Part shown: piece after piece, positions 43,265-52,686 of the stretch
Layout of the letters: the number at the start of each line of letters is the position of its first letter
How positions within the stretch are numbered: position 1 is the stretch's first letter
Program-made: the position numbers and the translations under genes
Notes under the pieces: model-generated
The model's input: the letters and a program-made list of their open reading frames with translations, nothing else
Databases searched by the model: none
Told to the model about the DNA's origin: nothing
Source of the DNA: Sceloporus undulatus
Taxonomy: Eukaryota; Chordata; Lepidosauria; Squamata; Phrynosomatidae
Reading direction: 5' to 3'
NCBI RefSeq assembly: GCF_019175285.1
Contig: NC_056523.1
Span: forward strand, 182,817,732 to 182,881,731
DNA length: 64,000 bases

Positions 43265-43485
43265 CAAGGACCCTGCCAAGCAGAAAGGCATAGTCTTTGA
43301 AACCTTGTGGACTTAAAAGGTAGCTTGCATTTTTACTGGCAACACTTTCCCCCCCAAATCTATCGCCCAACAGCAACAACCCAACCCATATGCATCTGAG
43401 GAAGCGGACTAAAGTCTTTGAAAGCTCATGCTGCCAGCTTCTTTCTTTCAGTGAGTCTCAAAGGTGCTACAAAATCTCTCTACAT
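43265..43485. mobile_element. Inverted-repeat element ('AAGGTGCTACAAGA' family)
   Basis: AACCTTGTGGACTTAAAAGG and CATCTGAGGAAGCGGACTAA then AGTCTTTGAAAGCTCATGCT, then CTTTCAGTGAGTCTCAAAGG then TGCTACAAAATC. It has the same design as 31690-31870. Confidence 0.55.
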
Positions 43486-43509
43486 AACGAACCCAACACA
43501 CTGTTTGGG

Positions 43510-43745
43510 TCAGTCATCTTAGGGCACATCTACACTGTATAGTTGGGCACCACTTAAAGCGCTATACAGTACTGTAGTTCCATCCTGCGGCATCCTGGGA
43601 TCTGTAGTTTTACAAGGCCTTTATAACCTTTCTCTGCCAAAAGGGGCTGGTGCCTCACAAAGAACTACAGATCCCAGGACTCGGTAGGATAGCGGCATGG
43701 CAGTTAAAATGCTGTAACAAGCTGCATTATTTCTTTAGTGCAGAT
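43510..43745. mobile_element. MITE of the 'AATAATCC' family, variant
   Basis: GGGCACATCTACACTGTATA and CATCCTGGGATCTGTAGTTT, then inverted AACTACAGATCCCAGGACTC and TAGTGCAGATGAACCC. A second member of this subtype is at 47050-47270 (GGTGCATATACACCGTACAT, ATGCTGGGATTTGTAGTTTT). Confidence 0.6.
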
Positions 43746-43903
43746 GAACCCTTGCAAGCAGTATTTAAAAGGAAAACCCTCTCTAGTTTTGCAACTGCCG
43801 GGGGAGGGGCTTTGCAGCCCATTCCGGATGCGCGCGCATATGCAAATGAGAACCCTGGGGCTTCCCTAGTTTCAAAAGGAGGGCAGCGTTCTCTCTTCCT
43901 CTG

Positions 43904-44010
43904 ATTGGACAGCCTCAGGAGTCTCTGCGTTCCATTGGGCCGTTGTGACGTCACAATGCCACGGCCAATCAGAGGCGTCGTTTTTGGAGCCGCTGGGAAG
44001 ATATAAAAGG
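43904..44010 (+). promoter_or_regulatory. H2A promoter: CCAAT boxes, CRE and TATA
   Basis: ATTGG (inverted CCAAT) lies at 43904-43908 and 43933-43937. A perfect CRE (TGACGTCA) is at 43946-43953, CCAAT at 43965-43969, and ATATAAAAGG at 44001-44010, about 85 bases before the ATG. This is the classic layout of S-phase histone H2A/H2B promoters. A divergent partner to the left (expected H2B) is not seen. Confidence 0.8.
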
Positions 44011-44094
44011 CCCCCTGAGTGTTGGGTTTCTCCATAGTTCGCTGACTTTCTGAGTGGGAGGATCTCGCCTGAGGGAAGGAGGAGAAAAAGGAAA

Positions 44095-44506
<412 letters not shown>

Positions 44507-44542
44507 GGCGGCTGGCCAACTCCCTCGGCCCCGAAACCCAAC

Positions 44543-44556
44543 GGCTCTTCAGAGCC
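44543..44556 (+). promoter_or_regulatory. Damaged histone 3' stem-loop of H2A
   Basis: GGCTCTTCAGAGCC keeps a perfect 6-bp stem, but the usual four-base loop is reduced to two. It lies 36 bases after the stop and is flanked by ACCCAAC and CCCCCAC, as in the histone consensus. Confidence 0.75.
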
Positions 44557-44794
44557 CCCCACGGCTCCAGGAGAGCTGGCCATCGCTCTCTCCGTGGTTT
44601 ACTTTTAGGCATTCTCCGATGTCAGAATTCAGAGGCGAGCTGGGGTTGTCAGGTAAATGCACTAATATAATGATAATGTAAATATGTAATCAATAGGGCT
44701 TACATTAAAGAAGCACGCGAAGCCAATCCCAGTTATTCCCTCCCTTCCCTAAAACATCAATTAAAGATGGGTCATTAAAAGGATTTTGTGCACC

Positions 44795-45048
44795 TTAGGA
44801 TAACTGAAAGAAGCTGGTGGCATTGGCTTTTGAAGACTGGAACCTACTCCTTGAGCTGAGTTGCACTGGACCAGTCAGAGGAGTCCAGGTCACCCTAGAC
44901 TTGAGCCTCCTCAGATCATAGGTGGGTGGGTGTCCAAGCAGACCATGATCTGGCAAAACAAACCATAGGCCTCTCTTGGGACTCCATTCATGCGTCTGAG
45001 GAAGGAGGCTCAAGTCTAGAAAGCTCAGGGACCAGCTCTCATACGTTG
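44795..45048. mobile_element. Fragment of the 'AAGGTGCTACAAGA' family
   Basis: TAACTGAAAGAAGCTGGTGG, then GGCTTTTGAAGACTGG and TCTGAGGAAGGAGGCTCAAG then TCTAGAAAGCTCAGG. Relatives are at 43265-43485. A further worn copy at 47830-47975 (GTAGCACCTTTGGGAC, CCCAAGGTGCCACACGACGC) follows the H2A remnant. Confidence 0.5.
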
Positions 45049-45234
45049 GTCCCAAACACACTGCAGCAATCATCAGTTTGAGACCGCTTTAACTGCCTGG
45101 CTAAGTGCTGGGAATCCTGGAGACTGCAGTTTATTGTGGCACAGAAAGGTAAATGTCTCACAAAGTACAGTTTCCCAGAATTCCCTAGCACTGGCCAAGT
45201 GTTCTCAAAGATTATGCTGCAGTGTGTGCTGGAC
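45049..45234. mobile_element. MITE of the GTCCAAAACACACTGCAG family
   Basis: The left end GTCCCAAACACACTGCAGCA and the right end (TGCTGCAGTGTGTGCTGGAC) are inverted repeats. The inner arms are GGGAATCCTGGAGACTGCAG and CAGTTTCCCAGAATTCCC. Confidence 0.75.
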
Positions 45235-45504
45235 CTTAGCTCAAAGGTGCCACACGATCCTTTTGCAAACAGATCCTAAAGTGGCACTAGGTTGGGGGAT
45301 GCTTTGGGAGCCAGGGATCTGGCTGTGTTCTTTGTATCTGTTTTTTAAAAATGGTTACTTAGTAGCATGCCTCCAGATTAGACCTAAGGAAGTTAGTACT
45401 AAACCACAGACCACTAGTTATTATGTTGCTAAACTCAAGTCAGTGGAAGAGAAGAGATACGGTTGGGCCTCTCCAAAGTTATCAGTACTCGGGTCTCACG
45501 TATA

Positions 45505-45700
45505 TACACGTTACATACACATGCAGTATATATGTGCACACTACCAAACTCTTTTCCATACCGGATTCTTGAAGATGCCAGCCACAGATGCAGGCTACGT
45601 CAGGAATAAACTCTTCGGAACATGGCCACATAGCCGAAAAACCCACAAAAACTATGGATGCGCGGCAGATGAAAGCCTTCGACGTCACATGAGAAGGACG
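45505..45700 (-). repeat. Dispersed repeat ('AAGCTCTTC/CCGGCATCCATAG' family), reverse
   Basis: GAAGATGCCAGCCACAGATG, GTCAGGAATAAACTCTTCGG then AACATGGCCACATAGCC, AAAACCCACAAAAACTATGG and ATGAAAGCCTTCGACG. It is the reverse of the copy at 50445-50700. The family is common in squamates. I do not know its class. Confidence 0.65.
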
Positions 45701-47049
45701 GGACTTTGGGTGGCCTTGGGTAGACCCAGTTGTTGTCTCTGGACCAAATGATACCAAAAGCAATTGCACCTCCAAACTTGTCTTTGGGACCCTCAGGTAA
45801 AAGCATGTTGATAGGACCAGGCAGGCAAATTCTCGCCAAATTTAGACAAGGCTGTGTTAGGTTGGACTTTCTAGCTTTCCAGAGTTTGGACTACAAACCC
45901 CATTCTATCCCTCTTCTCCGGCTTGATGGGTTGTGGATCTTATGGACATGAATTGGCGGGGTTCAGTTGTACGCCTTCTGCTCAACACCCAAAATAAAAC
46001 CTGTCACATGGAGAAATATGTCATCACAATCCACCTACGTAATCTCTTTCTCTTTAAATTAAGTTCTCTAAAGTCTGGAAGACAATAACCGGAAGATCAG
46101 GGCTCTAAAAGTGACAATAAGAGCCGGGTGTCTTCCTCTTTCCCACCCTTTAGTGCATGGGTTCTTTTGTGTTTGGGGAAATATTTGGAGAGAAAGTCCC
46201 TACGTGGTATTCATAGCACTTTAATTATGTCTGTTGTGAAAAAACCACGAGTCTTGCTGGTCTGATCCACTCTCCCAACTGATGGTGCCTTGCCACTCCT
46301 TAAAATCGCCATGCTAGGACAGATATGCCACAGAAATGTCTGGTATTGGTCAGCTCTCAGGTAGAAGTCAAGCCATTCCTTTGTGACCAAGCAACAGTAC
46401 AATGGGTCTTTGGGTGACTTAGGAAGGCAGGATCAGACTCCCCTTTATCTTTTTCCGAGGAGGCTGCTGCTATCTAGAAAAAGGGCCTTCAAAACCAAAC
46501 CCAGAACCACCAACCCCTGAGGGTGATGCTAAAATAAAGGTGAATTTTAAAAATGATAGGCTTTGGGCTTTTCTAAAAAGTGGCCTTTGCTCGCCATTTA
46601 CAGCCCAAAGTCATCCAGCTGGAGGATTTTGAGGCTGATGTGATCAAAAAGTTTTTTTAAAATTGCATGAATATGAGAATGGAGGAGGTTTGAGGAAGGA
46701 CATAGCAGTCTACTGAAGAGCAGATTGCTCTTGTCGTTTACATCTGCATTGATGAGTCAAGGCGCCCTACAGGATTCTCTGCTCCTTCTTGAACAGGCTG
46801 TTTAGTTTTGAATCTATGCCAGCATGTAAACCTGAAACTGACTTTGCCCAAACCACCCCATGGGAATTATTGGAAAGAACAACATGGGCAGTAAGCATAA
46901 TTTACTCAGCACAAGCATAGACTCTTCTAAGCATATACCTTTCATAAGAAAAAAATCTGTGTTCAGAATAAATGAGGACTATGTATTTATGTATGTGCCT
47001 CTCAAGTTCCCTGTTAATTATGGTAAACCCATACATTTCAACAGGGTCT
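45700..47049. other. Unassigned stretch
   Basis: No supported exon, RNA gene or named repeat. It separates two histone remnants. Confidence 0.4.
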
Positions 47050-47270
47050 CTTAGGGTGCATATACACCGTACATAATAACACAGTTGGATACCCTTTTAA
47101 GTGTTGCCGTTCCATCCTATGAATGCTGGGATTTGTAGTTTTTACAAGCCCTTTGGTCTGCCACAAGAGGGTGTGGAAATCTAAGCAAAACTACAGATCC
47201 CCACCTTCAGTGGATGGCCTGTGGCGGTTAAAGTGGTGCCAACATGCATTAGTTCTACAGTGTGATACAC
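47050..47270. mobile_element. MITE of the 'AATAATCC' family, variant
   Basis: GGTGCATATACACCGTACAT, then TGGATACCCTTTTAAGTGTT, GAATGCTGGGATTTGTAGTT and inverted AACTACAGATCCCC, then TAGTTCTACAGTGTGATACA. Same subtype as 43510-43745. Confidence 0.55.
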
Positions 47271-47636
47271 TCTTAGGCAAGGAACTCAATGGTGCGTTCG
47301 CGGCTCCTTTCCCTGAACTCTAGGTCACAGCACCTCAGTTTTCATTTGGTGGTTCTCCTATCCAAGCATCCAAAATATAAATCTGAAGGCATGCACACAC
47401 AACCAAACAACCACGTTCAGATCAACAACAGTAAAAAGGAGGAATTTTGTCTTCTGGAAAGTTGGTGATGATAGGATGGAGCACGCTGGTGAGAAGTAGG
47501 AACGAGGTTGGATTCATTTGGGTGGGTGAAAGACGCATAGGTCCCTTGACTAATCTTCAGGTGGGCAGTGGGTAGATGGGGGGGCTGTGCCAGTCAAAAC
47601 CTTTTTCTTCTTGAACAAGAGAGAATACGAGAGCTC

Positions 47637-47709
47637 TGGTTCTCCCCCCAACATCCAGGCCGTCCTCCTCCCCAAGAAGACCGAGAGCCACAAGGCCAAG
47701 GGGAAGTGA
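47637..47709 (+). pseudogene. 3' remnant of a second histone H2A gene
   Basis: Only the C-terminal tail remains: PNIQAVLLPKKTESHKAKGK and a stop at 47707-47709. The upstream 47560-47636 is unrelated sequence (GAACAAGAGAGAATACGAGA). This part is unbroken and closer to the H2A consensus than the copy at 44095. It is a 5'-truncated duplicate, or a real exon end cut by rearrangement. Confidence 0.88.
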
Positions 47710-47749
47710 AGAGGGGGCTCTGGTCACCCCAAAGTGCAACAACACAAAA

Positions 47750-47785
47750 GGCTCTTTTAAGAGCCACCCACAACCTCCGAAAAAG
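47750..47785 (+). promoter_or_regulatory. Histone 3' stem-loop and downstream element, second H2A
   Basis: GGCTCTTTTAAGAGCC (47750-47765) in the context ACACAAAA..ACCCAC is a full histone stem-loop. CCGAAAAAGGGCTGG follows at the expected distance for the U7 target. It sits 40 bases after the stop. Confidence 0.88.
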
Positions 47786-47979
47786 GGCTGGAATTGAAAT
47801 CGGAATGCTCAGCTGTTAAAGGTTTTGTGTGTTGGTCTTAGAGACTCGGTGTGCCAAGGAAGGGGACTCACTTTGTAGCACCTTTGGGACTGGGCCGAAA
47901 AGAGGCTGGAGTCTGTCAAGGCCCATTGCTCCCAGCTTTCAGGGAGTCTCCCAAGGTGCCACACGACGCAGGATCCCCC

Positions 47980-48661
47980 TTTGGGGAAGTCGCTCCATGC
48001 GATTGCCTTAGTTGCAACACTTTCAAATGCCGGGAAGGGCTTTCACTTTTAACCACCACCCCCGCACTTTCCAGGCGATGCTTAGATGCCCCCCCCCCCC
48101 CCCGCTTTGGGCGCCCTGCTTGCTCACTTCATCGGATACATTGTAACTTGCTTTCGCGCTGTTCAAAATCCCTGCTTCGTGAATAGGAGGAAACCATGTA
48201 ATAAAACCTGTTTTTTTGCAGTCAGAACCAGACGCGGGGCGCAGTGTTTGATGTTCCATATATTTCCATACGTAGAGCGATTTCTGAACTATACTGTCAC
48301 GGAACTTCAGTGGCCCTCTTAGCAGATATTGCCCCCCACAAGCTCTGTATATTCCTGCTTTGATGTCACACACACACACCCCGACTTTTATAGGATGGAT
48401 TTAGCTTTCAGAACCTACCTTATGGGGTGGCGACCAGGGATGTTACAGTCATCTATCTTCACTAGGTGTGGGTGGGGGGCAACTAATGGCGATCCTAAGG
48501 CGAACCTGTCAGCCAGCGTGGTCTACTACTGGCTTAAGGGTTGACTATGGATCTGGGGACCTTTTGGGCCATATAAACTCATTAAATGCAGCGTCATAAT
48601 ACAATGGTGTCCCTTACGTAAAATGGCAAAAATCAAGGTTTGCTTTCAGAAAGCACACACA

Positions 48662-48693
<32 letters not shown>
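47980..48693. other. Unassigned stretch with poly(C) and (AT)n
   Basis: No gene is supported. A poly(C) tract is at 48090-48104, a (CA)n run at 48369-48381, and a MITE-like end at 48600-48650 (CAATGGTGTCCCTTACGTAA). An (AT)n microsatellite at 48661-48693 runs into the next gap. Confidence 0.4.
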
Positions 48694-48718
48694 NNNNNNN
48701 NNNNNNNNNNNNNNNNNN
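48694..48718. other. Assembly gap (25 N)
   Basis: The N run directly follows an (AT)n microsatellite. Confidence 0.95.
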
Positions 48719-49534
48719 GGGGCACTTCGTATGGGCATGATGCAGTTCTTTTTATCCGTTGTGTCCGGTCGGTTGGTGTACTTTTTTTAGTCTTTTGTTA
48801 TTAAAAAAAAAATCTTCCAACATCTTCCTTCTATGCCGTTATATTTATTTTTTTGCCCCTCCCCAAATCCCGCCCACTATGTCCTTCCAGTCCAGGGAGA
48901 CCGTTTTCTTTGCTAGGTAGAAGGGTCTCTCCCCCGGAGGTCTAATCATAATCTTGTCTGTGCCCCTCAGCTACCCCTCTCCTCTTGCAGTGTCAATTTA
49001 GACTGCCTAGGAGGGGCCTTTTTTTGACTATAATACATTTAGGAACCTGAACAAAGACATGTTGACTCTCGTTGTTTACTTGCTCATTTCCCTCTTGTTT
49101 TTAAAAAGGCCCTACTTCCTGGAGCTCTTTTTTTTTTTTTTTTTTTTTTTCCTTTTCATTCTTATTAAAAATTGGCCTCCAGGAAGCCCCCCCCCCCCAC
49201 TCCCCCCCCCCCCCCCCCCTCCCCCCCCAATCCATGGTAGAAATGCTCTCTGATGTCTTAATAGCAGAGCCTTTGCTGGCGCATATTGGTATCATGGGGA
49301 GTACAATTTTTTTCTGTTTTGTTTCGTTGTTTTTTTTGCGTGGGAGCGTCTTATTGCGGTAGTTCGCATGTGCAGTACAATGCGATTGCGCTTTCAAAAA
49401 GTCTGCGGGATGCTCGGGGGGCGGTGGCCGCAGTGACTAACCTTCCCACAGTTGTCCCTCCCTTGTCTTATGCTTCATCTCCTGGAGATTAGCAAACAGG
49501 ATAAGACACTAAGCTATTGTGTTCTCGACAATAG
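48719..49534. repeat. Low-complexity block: poly(T) then long poly(C)
   Basis: T23 at about 49128-49150 is followed by several C runs of 8-17 bases at 49187-49229 (G-rich on the minus strand). The rest of the block is not identifiable and has no supported gene. Pro-rich or Gly-rich frames here are artefacts. Confidence 0.6.
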
Positions 49535-49988
49535 GACCGTCACTTGAGTGGCCTTGTGAACTATGACTAGCCAGGGTTTGAATCTTTGTTCAACCATGGA
49601 AACCCATTGGGTTATCTTGGGCAAGTCACATTCTCTCAGCCTCAGAGGAAGACCAAAGCAAAGCCCTCTCTCAACAAACCAAAAAACTCTGTGATAGATT
49701 TGCCTTAGGGTCACCATTGCCTGTTACAGACTGCCAAAATAAAGCTGCTTCAGGTCTCTTTGGAGGTATGCTGTTTAAATGATGCATGCATCCTAAGAAT
49801 CCGGAAGCTGCACCAAAGCTGCACTCCAGTGCTTAGGAACAGAGTATGGCTTTGGCGCAACCTCCGGACTCTTAGGACCCATGCATCATTTAAATACCAT
49901 ACTGCCAAAGAGACCCAAAGCAGCTTTATTTTGGCAGTCTGTAACAGGCCCATAAGTCCAAAATAACTTGAAGGCACACAACAACAAC
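49535..49988 (+). repeat. Lizard SINE split by a Harbinger-like MITE
   Basis: The SINE body runs to TTGCCTTAGGGTCACCAT (49717). It resumes at 49951 with CATAAGTCCAAAATAACTTG then AAGGCACACAACAACAACTC. Removing the insert restores the family sequence GTCACCATAAGTCC. The A box is worn, and the B-box-like CCAGGGTTTGAATCTTTGTT is present. Confidence 0.82.
49718..49950. mobile_element. PIF/Harbinger-like MITE, complete (family H1)
   Basis: This 233-bp element has ends TGCCTGTTACAGACTGCCAA and the inverse of GGCCTGTTACAGACTGCCAA. CAT is duplicated on both sides (49715-49717 and 49951-49953). It is close to identical with 37606-37839 (ATGATGCATGCATCCTAAGA), so both copies are fairly young. Confidence 0.82.
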
Positions 49989-50440
49989 TCTCAAATAAGG
50001 TTCCTAAAATATCCTCTGGAGAGTCAGTACATAGACTTTCTTTATTACATCTTTGGTTTGCCCCTCAGTGGCAACACCAGAGCAAAAAGGTAATAAAATA
50101 AATAATTCATCCAATGTATTATGACACTGTCTTAGGAGAGGAAATTCTAACAGACTTTTTCATGTTGCTGGGATTCTGCTCATAATCATACCTGTTACCA
50201 TGACCTCTCATCTGTTACCTTCACAGCAGCATATTCAGACAGCCACCTTAAATCAGTATCCACTACGGGGCCAGCAGTGGCCCATGGAAAGGCAAACAGC
50301 TGTTGTGCAGATAAATATGGTACAAGAGGATTGGTAAAAATAAATCAAAAACACAAGTTGACATAAGAAATCCCTGAAGTGACAGCCCCATGTGAGTTTT
50401 CCTTCTTGAGTATGGAGGACAAAATAAAGAAAGGAGAATG
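49989..50440. other. Unassigned stretch
   Basis: No supported exon or named repeat. Confidence 0.4.
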
Positions 50441-50444
50441 TGAA

Positions 50445-50700
50445 GTTGAAGGCTTTCGTGGTCGGCATCCATAGTTTTATGTGGGTTTTTCAGGCTATGA
50501 GGCCTTGTTCTAGAGGAGTTTATTCCTGCTGTTTCTCCAGCAGCTGTTGCTGGCATCTTCAGAGAATGCTGGCAGGGAAGAGAGTGGGGTATATATACCG
50601 TTGGTTGAGAGGAAGTGATCTGCATGTTAATCTGTGTATTGTTCTGTTGCTGAATGGCAAGGCCTACAGGGTGTCCATTTGCTTAATGATCCATTGTCTG
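50445..50700 (+). repeat. Dispersed squamate repeat, forward copy
   Basis: GAAGTTGAAGGCTTTCGTGG, TCGGCATCCATAGTTTTATG, then CTGCTGTTTCTCCAGCAGCT and GGCATCTTCAGAGAATGCTG. It matches 45505-45700 in reverse. The class is unknown to me. Confidence 0.65.
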
Positions 50701-50859
50701 CTGGGAATCCCCCTCACCCTGGATGGTTTTCGTTCTGGACCATGCCAACAACTATCAGGTCAGAATACACAGGTAAGCCATTGAAGTCCATAAACACCTT
50801 ACAATTTCAACAAGAAAGAAGAAACTCTTACGGTATCGGCTCCAAACCCAGGTATTGGG

Positions 50860-51600
50860 ATACAACCTCCAGTCCTAGCAGGGGTCACACTCTCCTCAAA
50901 GGACTGTGTTCAAAGTCTGGGGGTGCTCCTAGATTTGTCACTTCACATGACAAATCAGGTGAATGCAACGGTCAGGAGTGCCTGTTATCAGCTTCGGCTG
51001 ATACGCCAGCTGCGCCCTTTCCTGGAAGTCAGGGACCTTGAGACCGTAGTACATGCGCTGGTAACCTCACACCTTGATTTCTGCAATGCATACTACATGG
51101 GGCTACCCTCGTGCTTGGTCTGGAAACTTCAATTAGTTCAGAACATGGCAGCCAGATTGGTCTCTGGTACATCCAGAAGAGACCATATAACACTGACATT
51201 AAGATCACTCCACTGGCTGCCCATCAGTTTCCGGGCCCAGTACAAGGTGTTGGTTATTACCTTTAACTTTAAAGCCCTAAATTGCTTCAGTCCAACCTAT
51301 CTTCAGGATCGCCTCCTTCCATATATTCCTCCCCACACACTTAGATCCTCAAGGAAAAATTTGTTTCAGCCTTGTTAATAATAATGTAAAACAAGGCTGT
51401 CTACAACCTCCTAGAGGACCTTTCCAGCTGTAGCTCCCCGATTGTGGAATGGCCTGCCAGACGAGCTCCATCATATTACCACTCTAAACAGCTTTAAAAA
51501 AAAGCTATAAAGATGGATCTCTTCCAGCAGGCCTTTCCTGAATAGTTCCCCGGCCAGCAGAAGGAAAATCTAATTGCTGACCTCTGACTTCACCACAGCT
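50860..51600 (+). mobile_element. CR1/L3-like LINE, ORF2 C-terminus and 3' end
   Basis: The main frame reads DLSLHMTNQVNATVRSACYQ, then LVTSHLDFCNAYYMGLPSCL, QLVQNMAARLVSGTSRRDHI and LRSLHWLPISFRAQYKVLVI. These are the landmarks of the CR1/L2/L3 reverse transcriptase C-terminal region (thumb and linker). A frame change near 51380 is followed by a VAPRLWNGLPDEL-like block (CCGATTGTGGAATGGCCTGC). The copy is 5'-truncated and lacks the catalytic domain. Confidence 0.8.
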
Positions 51601-51642
51601 ATTGTATTATTTTTAAGTATGTTTTATGATTTAAATTCTACA

Positions 51643-51749
51643 GTGGTACCCCGGGATACGAAATACCCAGGTTACGAAATTTCTGGGATACGAAAAAATC
51701 CCATAGGAAATAATTGTTCCGGGTTACGAATGTTTTTTCGGGTTACGAN
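51643..51749. mobile_element. MITE end cut by a gap
   Basis: ACAGTGGTACCCCGGGATAC then GAAATACCCAGGTTACGAAA, AATCCCATAGGAAATAATTG and TTCCGGGTTACGAATG. This is the left half of an abundant lizard MITE. The right half would fall in the following N run. Confidence 0.6.
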
Positions 51750-51848
51750 NNNNNNNNNNNNNNNNNNNNNNNNNNNNNNNNNNNNNNNNNNNNNNNNNNN
51801 NNNNNNNNNNNNNNNNNNNNNNNNNNNNNNNNNNNNNNNNNNNNNNNN
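51750..51848. other. Assembly gap (about 100 N)
   Basis: A join of unknown size, lying immediately before telomere-like repeats. The size of the left part of the array is therefore unknown. Confidence 0.95.
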
Positions 51849-51938
51849 ATTAGGATTAGGGTTCAGATTAGGATTAGTGTTAGGATTAGGATTAATGTTA
51901 GGATTAGATTTAGGATTTGTTTTGGGGTTAGGATAAGG
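51849..51938. repeat. Degenerate telomere-like array, left part
   Basis: Units of TTAGGATTAGGGTTCAGATT type, i.e. TTAGGG with frequent TTAGGA and length variants. It ends at GGGGTTAGGATAAGG, where the L1-containing insert begins. Confidence 0.85.
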
Positions 51939-52686
51939 TGTTAAGAGCACCTGTTAAGCCCTCTGCCATGCTTGACTGAGATACTTTCACGGATATCTCT
52001 ATATGGCTTGAGATTTGCTTGCATAATTTAAAAGATCTGTGAAAAGGAGTGAAGAAGGGAAGTGATGTGAATCGAAACAGAGAGAAATATAAGGATAGAA
52101 TCTTGAAAGACAAGACAACAAAGGCAAAATCTACATGGAGAACTTATATTGAGATAAAAACGGAAGGTTTAAAGGGTGAGAAAAGGAGCAGTGAAGAATA
52201 AAATTAATAGTAACTGGAATGCGAAAGGGTTAACGGAGTTGAGGCAGCTAGACAAAACACTCCAAACAGCTGCTTGATATTGAAGACGACGACATGGAAC
52301 ATGGAGAGGAGCAGTTATAGAGTACGGGAGGAAGGGGCGGCAGGGAGGGGAGGATGAGGAGATGGACCTTTGTGAATGTGGCTATTAAGCTCAAAGGCTT
52401 GGATCACTAAAGATTTGGTCACTCGGGGGGAGGGAGTGGTTTGGGCGTATAAGAAGAGGAAGTGAGCTAAGAAGAAAAAGAGCCAAATTGGAACTGGAAA
52501 GGTACTCTGGGAAATGTAGTTTGTGAAATAAAAGGAATGTGGAAGTCACTAAATCTTAAGTGGTAAAGGAGAGAACAAAGCACCTTGGGAACCGTAGTTT
52601 TTTTCCCTCTTTCCGTTTTTTTGGATGCTGTTTTGAAAAAAGAGAAGCAGTAAGCAGAGAATAGAGCAATTTAATTTAATTTTAAT
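51939..52686 (+). other. Unassigned segment joined to L1 copy B
   Basis: It lies between the left telomere-like part and the L1 ORF2 fragment. The purine-rich sequence (GGGAGGAAGGGGCGGCAGGG, AGAGGAAGTGAGCTAAGAAG) and its direct junction suggest an L1 5' UTR fused to ORF2 by internal deletion. I see no direct similarity to the 5' UTR of copy A, so this is only a guess. Confidence 0.35.
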
